Source: Salticus scenicus | Lineage: Eukaryota > Arthropoda > Arachnida > Araneae > Salticidae | Assembly (NCBI GenBank): GCA_963930645.1 | Contig: OZ005659.1 | Location: 157,852,034 to 157,916,033 of the forward strand | Length of the DNA stretch: 64,000 nucleotides | Reading direction: 5' to 3' | In this document: in pieces, positions 58,191 through 64,000 of the stretch | Position numbering within the stretch: position 1 is the stretch's first letter | Layout: every line of letters begins with the position of its first letter | Made by a program: the position numbers and the translations under genes | The notes under the pieces: generated by a model | The model's database searches: none | Told to the model about the DNA's origin: nothing | What the model saw: only the letters and a program-made list of their open reading frames with translations

Positions 58191-60460
58191 TATATATATG
58201 TTTCTTTTTTAAAATTGAAAATCTCTTTTGAAAATAGAGTTAGAGTTTATTCATTTATTTACTTTTCAGAATTTAAAATGATACATATTTTAAATATTAG
58301 TATAATGAAACATTTTTTTTAAAATTATTATTTAAAAGCAATAAAAGCTAGGGGATGAAATATTGCTTAAAATGTTTATTAGAAAAAACATTATTTCATG
58401 AATTTTATTAAAATTCATGAAAAATGTGTCAAATAGCAATTATTAAAAAACAGGTCAAGATAAATAAATAACATCTTTACTTTGAAACCCATAATAATTT
58501 ATTTAAAAAATATTATTCTTTCTTTTCTCTTTTTCATTTTTTAATTAATTAATTTCTGCGTGAAAAATTCTATTTCATACATATATTTACAATAACAATA
58601 AACAAAAAATCCTCTTTTATTTTAAATAACTATTTCTACCTGCTTCTAAACAATTAAAAGTTTATTTTTATTTTTTTTTTGAGAAAAAAAAAAGAAGTTA
58701 AATATGTATGTATGGGATTTTAATACAAGCTACTAGACGGCGCCATCTAGTAGCTTATATTTAAACCATATCCATTCCTTACATTTAATTTATTTTTTTA
58801 TAAAAAAAAAAAAAAGAAAGAAAGAAAGAAAAAAAAAACTTTTAATTGCTTAGCAACATGTAAAAATAATTATTTAAAATTAAAGGAGGGTTTTTTGTTT
58901 ATTGTAGTTGTAAATATATTTATGAAATAGAATTATGATGCAGAAATTTCATTTTTTTAAAAAAGCTTAACATATATTTTCCATAAAATTTTTCTCCAGA
59001 TGATTTTACTTTATTTTTAAAATTATAGAAATGTAAAGATTAATTTATATTTTGTCTATTTTTACCCCAAACATTTTTTATGAAAATATATATGAAGTAA
59101 TTTTTACCTGCACTTTTGATGAAAATTTAAATGGTGAATTTTGGAGCAGTATCTATACCTCGCCTCAAAAGGGGAAAGAAAATATATAAAACAATTTCCA
59201 TTTTTAACATTTACTTGATTTTTTTAAATTGTTTAATTTGTATTTCTCTAAAAAGAAACTTGCAAAATGTAAATTACGTAATTTGAAAATTTTCACTTAT
59301 TTTTCTTTCATTCTTTTTTTTTAAGAGTTTGAGAATCCCAGTCAATAAATTTTTCTAGTGCGAAGTTTCTCTATTTTGTTTCCAAGTGGCAGGCTACTCG
59401 AAAATTTGTCAGTATGATAACGTTTCAAATACTGAATTAATTCACACTAAATTTGTAGTGTACATTTATCTCAGAAATGTATTTGATATGTTCATTTGCC
59501 AACTTAATCCACACTGTTGTTTCCCAGTGCCAGAGCACACTAAAAATTTCAAATTTACATTAGAAAGGTTATATGAACCGATTTGCTTAAAACTCCATAT
59601 ACGTTGCCTTCATTTATAAAACCACTAAGTCAATTGCCATTTTTAAAAAAAAATATGGCAACTTCATAAGAAAAGGTAAATCAGTTTACCCTTCCTAGGA
59701 GCCAGAAGGACTTGTTTTAATTTTTTGATCAATAACCCCTAAAAATTAATGATATCAGTACAAAAAACCCTTAACGGCTTAAAAGTTTGTGACGCCGCTA
59801 CTTTATGGCTATAAAATTTTGAAATATGAGTCTTAAAAATAATGATATCAAATTTGAAGTGACGCTTTGCAATTAGTTAAAATATACATAGATTTTCTTA
59901 TTTGATCATTTACTTTTTTCTTTTCTTTATATTTATAATGCAAACGTAATATTTTTAACTTCAAGATCAGACAGATATATAAAATACACACACTGGTGCT
60001 TTTTCATTCGCATTTTAAATTCAAAATAACAGTTTTAAAAGGAATGATATAAAAATTCCAGTGGCGCCTCGGTGTTATTTTAAAAGATTTGTTTTTAGAT
60101 TCCATTAAAATTAGTTTTGTTTTGTGTAATAAAGTATATTTACACATTGAAACAGTGCTTTTAATTTTCAAATATACTGTCAAATGATTATACTTTCACT
60201 GAGTTTGTATTATAAATTAAAATTATTTATTTCAATAAATTGATTTATTATTTGTGTCACGCTATCCAAAACTGCAAGTAAAATTTGTGTAAATGTTTTC
60301 TTTACGTCACACTACCTCTTCGCGGAAATTTTCATTTAGTTGAATACTATGATACTATGTTTTGATAGAGTTTAATAGAGTATGCTTAATATGGATATAT
60401 TAATGGATATGTTTAATAGAGTACTTAAATATAAATGCGCATATAACGCTAATAGATATG
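58191..60460. other. Long AT-rich gap, no gene recognised
   Basis: Contains A/T homopolymers, an AAAG run near 58810-58835, and a palindrome at 58727-58756 (separate entry). The frame at 59386-59619 has no recognised domain. It may overlap a diverged tandem pair (TTTCCAAGTGGCAGGCTACT and TTTCCCAGTGCCAGAGCACA about 140 bases apart). Confidence 0.5.
58727..58756. repeat. 30-base near-perfect palindrome around GGCGCC
   Basis: AAGCTACTAGACGG followed by CGCCATCTAGTAGCTT. Fourteen of fifteen pairs match. The GGCGCC centre stands out in a strongly AT-rich flank. It could be a transposon end, an excision scar or a protein-binding site. Confidence 0.7.
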
Positions 60461-60465
60461 ACATA

Positions 60466-60603
60466 GTCATTCTGCTTCATGACAATGCCATATTGCAAAC
60501 CGAGTGAAGGAAACCTTCAAGCTATTTCGATGGAATATCTTGCTTTACTCGCCAAATTTAGAAAAAGTCATTATTTCCCATTACTATTTGTTTAGTGACC
60601 TAT
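60466..60603 (+). pseudogene. mariner transposase fragment, decayed
   Basis: The plus strand reads VILLHDNA, then in a shifted frame IANRVKETFKLFRWNILLYS and PNLEKVIISHYYLF. This corresponds to the mariner block VILLHDNARPHVA-x(4)-VKE-x(8)-W-x-(V/L)-L-x-HPPYSPDLAPSDYHLF. The HDNA aspartate (codon 60481-60483) is intact. The SPDLAPSD block is altered (SPN, then no Asp at the third catalytic position). A frameshift separates the two parts. Only about 45 codons remain, so no activity is possible. Confidence 0.7.
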
Positions 60604-60697
60604 AAAATGTCCTTGCTGAATAAAAATTTACATGTTTTAAGGATGGTGAAAACTGACACCATGCGTTTGTTATAAATAAAAAAAAAATCTCCTCCTA

Positions 60698-60732
<35 letters not shown>

Positions 60733-61488
60733 GGAATAAATTTGTTACTCGAAAAGTGGGAAAAAGTAACAGTTGCCGAGTAAGGGCATTAAATTCATTA
60801 AATTATGTTCTACCATTCTGTTTGAATAAATATGCGTTTTCTTTCCAACAAACTGTGAGGATTAATTCGAGTGCGTAATAGAATGATACTAAAGTATCCT
60901 GTTTAAGTTATTCCGGAATTTATGAGTATTGAATAAAGCATTTGTGACATTAATAAAGTAAATCCCTGCGATGGTATTAATAGACTGATATGATTTATTT
61001 TAAATAATAGAATGCTAGATGTGATTAGTTGATCCAATGAAATACAGTTCCATGTTTCGAAATGAAATTTTAATGCTGTTATTGTGTTTTATGTTTGAAA
61101 TGAAGGTAAATTTTATCTTATTCGATTTTTTTTTCCGTAGTATATACTTAAATTTTAACGATAACTTTCACAGAAAAAAAAGTTAAAAAATCCAAAAAAT
61201 TTTGTTAAATCAGCTATTTTTATTTACCAGAACCAAATTGTTTTGTTGATATAACCAAAACTCTGTTGATTTAGCACATCGGTTGCTCATTGGTAACTTA
61301 CAGAGAGTTCTAAAACTTAGGTTACTGAACATTCCAATATCATAAACTTTTCTTTCAACTATATGATTTTGGTCAATCGAAGCAAAGTGGCTTTATGTCA
61401 ATTTAACAATAATATACAAAATTATTGTTAAAATGACAAAAATCTAAAAATCTGAAGATCAGTCAACAAAATACATATAGTTTTCTCT

Positions 61489-61522
<34 letters not shown>

Positions 61523-62789
61523 TGTATGCGTGTTATTATTTTTATTATTAGTTCATTTATTTAATCAAATTAATAATGGTTTTAGTGGATTCAATTAGAA
61601 CCAGTATCTTGTTATGAAATTTAAGCTTTCATACTGTTATTCTGTTCTACTGAAATGATGACAATTTTATTTTATTCGAGTTTTTTTTTTTTTTTTATTG
61701 AATTTATTGAATTTATTTATTTAAAAAAATGTTTCTGTACTTACTATGATTCATCTAATAAAAAATTTAATTCCTGATTTTTAGAATGCACTATTACTTC
61801 TTTTTTGCGAAAACATTTCGCTGAGAGAATAATGCCAGCCAGGCGTTGTCAGCGTAGATGGGGACCTAAAACAGTACACTGAGGATTAAGGATTGATTCC
61901 TGACTTCATCTCTTTTTGTCTTGTTAAAATTTATTCAAACATTCCTTCTAACATTCCTTACATACATTAGGCTGAATTTTAAAAATCCTAACTACATTCT
62001 AAACATAAGGGCCTAATTAAAATTAGTGTATCTCCCTCTTAATAAATAAATTCTCGTACATTAATATAATAAATAATACCTGTGTCCTAAACCACCCATT
62101 TAATTATAATGCTACATTTATTTTTTAAAAATGAAATTCGAAGCTGTTAATAATTTATCTTGAAACTTGGAAATTTTGATCAACTTTTCAAGTAGCAACT
62201 ACATGCTGACTTCAAACTACCAAATTTGAATTTATTGAAGTTTTTTATCTTTAAATTATCCTTATAACAGATAGGCAGACAGAACAACTGTTAAAAATTT
62301 TACTTTCCTATTCAGAGAAACCTAAAATGCGATATTACAGAAAAAGGAAAAAGAAAATTGAAAATCGATCGTCAAAAATATTTTTTATTGTATGCGTGTA
62401 AGAAATTAATTTTTCATCCTGTATGAGCAGTGTTTGACAACATAATAGAATAAAGTAAAACACTTCAAACAATAGCATTAAATAGAAAATAAAGTTTAGA
62501 TTAATTTTTGGTAACCCTGTATATTGTCTGTAAACTATATATGCATCAAATTGTGCACTTAAATTTAGTTTTAGGAAAACACATAATATAAAATGAAATA
62601 CACTTCCAGCAATTTTCAAGTGCACCCCAGATATATCCAGATACTTTGGGTAACCGTGTAAACGAATGGGTAAAGATTTCCGTACCACAATCTACACAAA
62701 ACGTGCTTTTAATTCATATAAAAAGTTCATTGCATTTTGCTTAGGGCAGCCTATGTAATATATGTAAGACTATGTAATTATGAGGAATT
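60604..62789. other. Long AT-rich gap, no gene recognised
   Basis: Contains T tracts at about 60698-60725 and 61492-61521 and a short inverted repeat AATTTAACAATAATATAC/TTATTGTTAAAAT near 61401-61433. A weak tRNA-like pair of boxes (AGCGTAGATGGGG and GGATTGATTCC, about 61848-61905) could be a SINE relic. The frame at 62335-62688 has no recognised domain. Confidence 0.45.
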
Positions 62790-63090
62790 CCACCCATAGG
62801 CATAATGTATCTGAATTCTCATGGATAGTCAAGCACGCGAACCCTTCGCTTGATCTCAACGAAAAATTCATTGTAGCATCACTATATGATACAAATGTAG
62901 AATACCAAGTTTTGGCATCCTGGTACAATTTGTTCTTGAGATATGCTGATAAAAATAACACAGACCAACTGTTAAAAATATGATTTTTCGGATTAAGGAG
63001 ACCTTAAAAACGTTATATTTATAATAAAAATTCAATTTCATCAATTTGGCTCTAAAACAATACTTTCTCTACCATATAAAAGAAAGTAAA
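62790..63090 (-). repeat. R1 repeat family, copy d (partial)
   Basis: Matches the last third of copy c (about 37980-38346): TTGATCTCAACGAAAAATTC, TAGCATCACTATATGATAC, TTGTTCTTGAGATATGCTGA, and the terminal AATACTTTCTCTACCATAT. It lacks the rest of the element. The opposed open frames at 62770-62983 are a consequence of this repeat and are not genes. Confidence 0.75.
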
Positions 63091-63424
63091 AATGAAAGAA
63101 ACATGGGATTTCATATTGTTTTAAATACATTTAAAACTCTCTCAAAATAAATTGTCTGATAAATTTATATCGATTTAGAAGAAACATGGAAATTAATAGG
63201 GGGGAACGGGTTTGATAAATGACTTCAAGTATCAAGGGTTTTGATATTTTCATTTTTGTAATGGCAAAAAAATAATAAATTTTTACTTCATGCGTCAGTA
63301 CACACACTTTGTGATCAATACCATGACATCGCATTTATTTTCTGCGTAATACATGTTGTTACTTTTTTTTTTCCTTCTGTTGAATATAAAAAATATATAT
63401 ACTTAAAGGTGAATAGAACTATTA

Positions 63425-63455
<31 letters not shown>

Positions 63456-63855
63456 ATACATGCAAAATTTTGTAAATACTGTACATAAAAACAAATAAGC
63501 GACTTTTTAGATTTTTGTACTGGACTTCTTTTATTCTTAGATGTATTTTTACATTACATATTTCTAAAAGTTAATCTGGGTTTTATTGCACTTTCTATTA
63601 CCGTTTTTCTAATGCATTCTAAGATTTATTTTTTATTTTTTTTTTAACGAAAATTAAAGATTTGATGAATGAAGAATATTAAGTAAACAAAAAGAAAATT
63701 ACGCATGCTTGATTATCTAATTATTAGAATTAATTTTCTCACTTGGAATTAAGAAAAAAATACTGGGTATCACAAAAGTGTGTAGAAATTTTAAAAATTA
63801 AAAAAAAATGAAAAAAAAACTGTAATGCAAGTTTCGAAAAAATTCTTCTCATGAA

Positions 63856-63886
<31 letters not shown>

Positions 63887-64000
63887 GTAAAGAAAAATTT
63901 AGTTAAATATTTCCTTAATAGAGGACACTTCACGGAGTGAAATATACAAATCAGAGACATGTAAATTTACGGTTTTAAGGCTAACACAACTTACTTCTTA
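63091..64000. other. AT-rich end of window, no gene recognised
   Basis: Contains a TAAA microsatellite at about 63428-63455, A/T tracts and a T tract at about 63859-63886. Nothing coding is supported. Confidence 0.55.

Noticed and set aside
62335..62688. 117-codon minus-strand frame
   Set aside because: It is hydrophobic and AT-driven, with no start context or recognised family.
13367..64000. CRISPR array or prokaryotic-type operon
   Set aside because: None of the tandem repeats has short palindromic repeats with unique spacers. The whole window has eukaryotic repeat character.

Overview
This window looks like about 64 kb of non-coding, very AT-rich nuclear DNA from an arthropod. I lean towards a chelicerate such as a spider, at low to moderate confidence. 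The reasons are the base composition, the long poly-A/T and (AT)n tracts, and the mix of Tc1-like, mariner, PIF/Harbinger, pogo/Tigger, piggyBac and Helitron elements. Every open frame is short. None carries a recognisable host protein domain, and I see no convincing exon chain, rRNA or functional tRNA. The only protein-level matches I can defend are decayed transposases. The window is therefore best read as intergenic DNA or the inside of a very long intron.

Layout. Bases 1-5600 hold a repeat family here called R2, two piggyBac-type MITEs (3520-4118 and 4530-5050) and tRNA-derived SINE-like pieces. About 2.8-12.7 kb is the first half of an old dispersed duplication whose partner lies at about 42.7-50.5 kb in the same orientation. 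Inside the first half, a piggyBac-type MITE (9290-11575) was broken by a pogo/Tigger-like element (9516-10491) and by a 256-bp insertion with inverted 93-bp arms and a 12-bp target duplication (11171-11426). Then follow a MITE with roughly 240-bp inverted repeats (13724-14525), a 130-bp tandem repeat (14834-15204), a small Helitron (16183-17087), R1 family repeats, and a five-unit tandem array of 0.7-0.9-kb units (18474-22215).

A mariner transposase tail (22497-22639), a complete but dead Tc1-like element (24720-26105), two short piggyBac-type MITEs (26544-26768, 27056-27272) and a deleted PIF/Harbinger element with an N-terminal transposase fragment (27359-28239) come next. A second, closer duplication pairs 23.65-24.3 kb with 28.5-29.1 kb. 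From 29.5 to 41 kb there are degenerate tandem repeats, a MITE (33555-33855), and a long R1 copy (37078-38346) that carries a piggyBac-type MITE. From 42.6 to 51.1 kb come the second duplication half with two CACTGAG foldback elements, a motif-rich MITE (45299-45690) and another piggyBac-type MITE. At 56124-58190 a 2.07-kb Helitron carries about ten minisatellite monomers, and a decayed mariner fragment lies near 60.5 kb.

I see no operon, defence cassette or gene system. The informative content is the transposon stratigraphy: nested insertions with empty-site comparisons inside the window, a hairpin with paired changes in the five-unit array, and minisatellite expansion inside a Helitron. Alignments were made by eye, so boundaries of diverged repeats are approximate.
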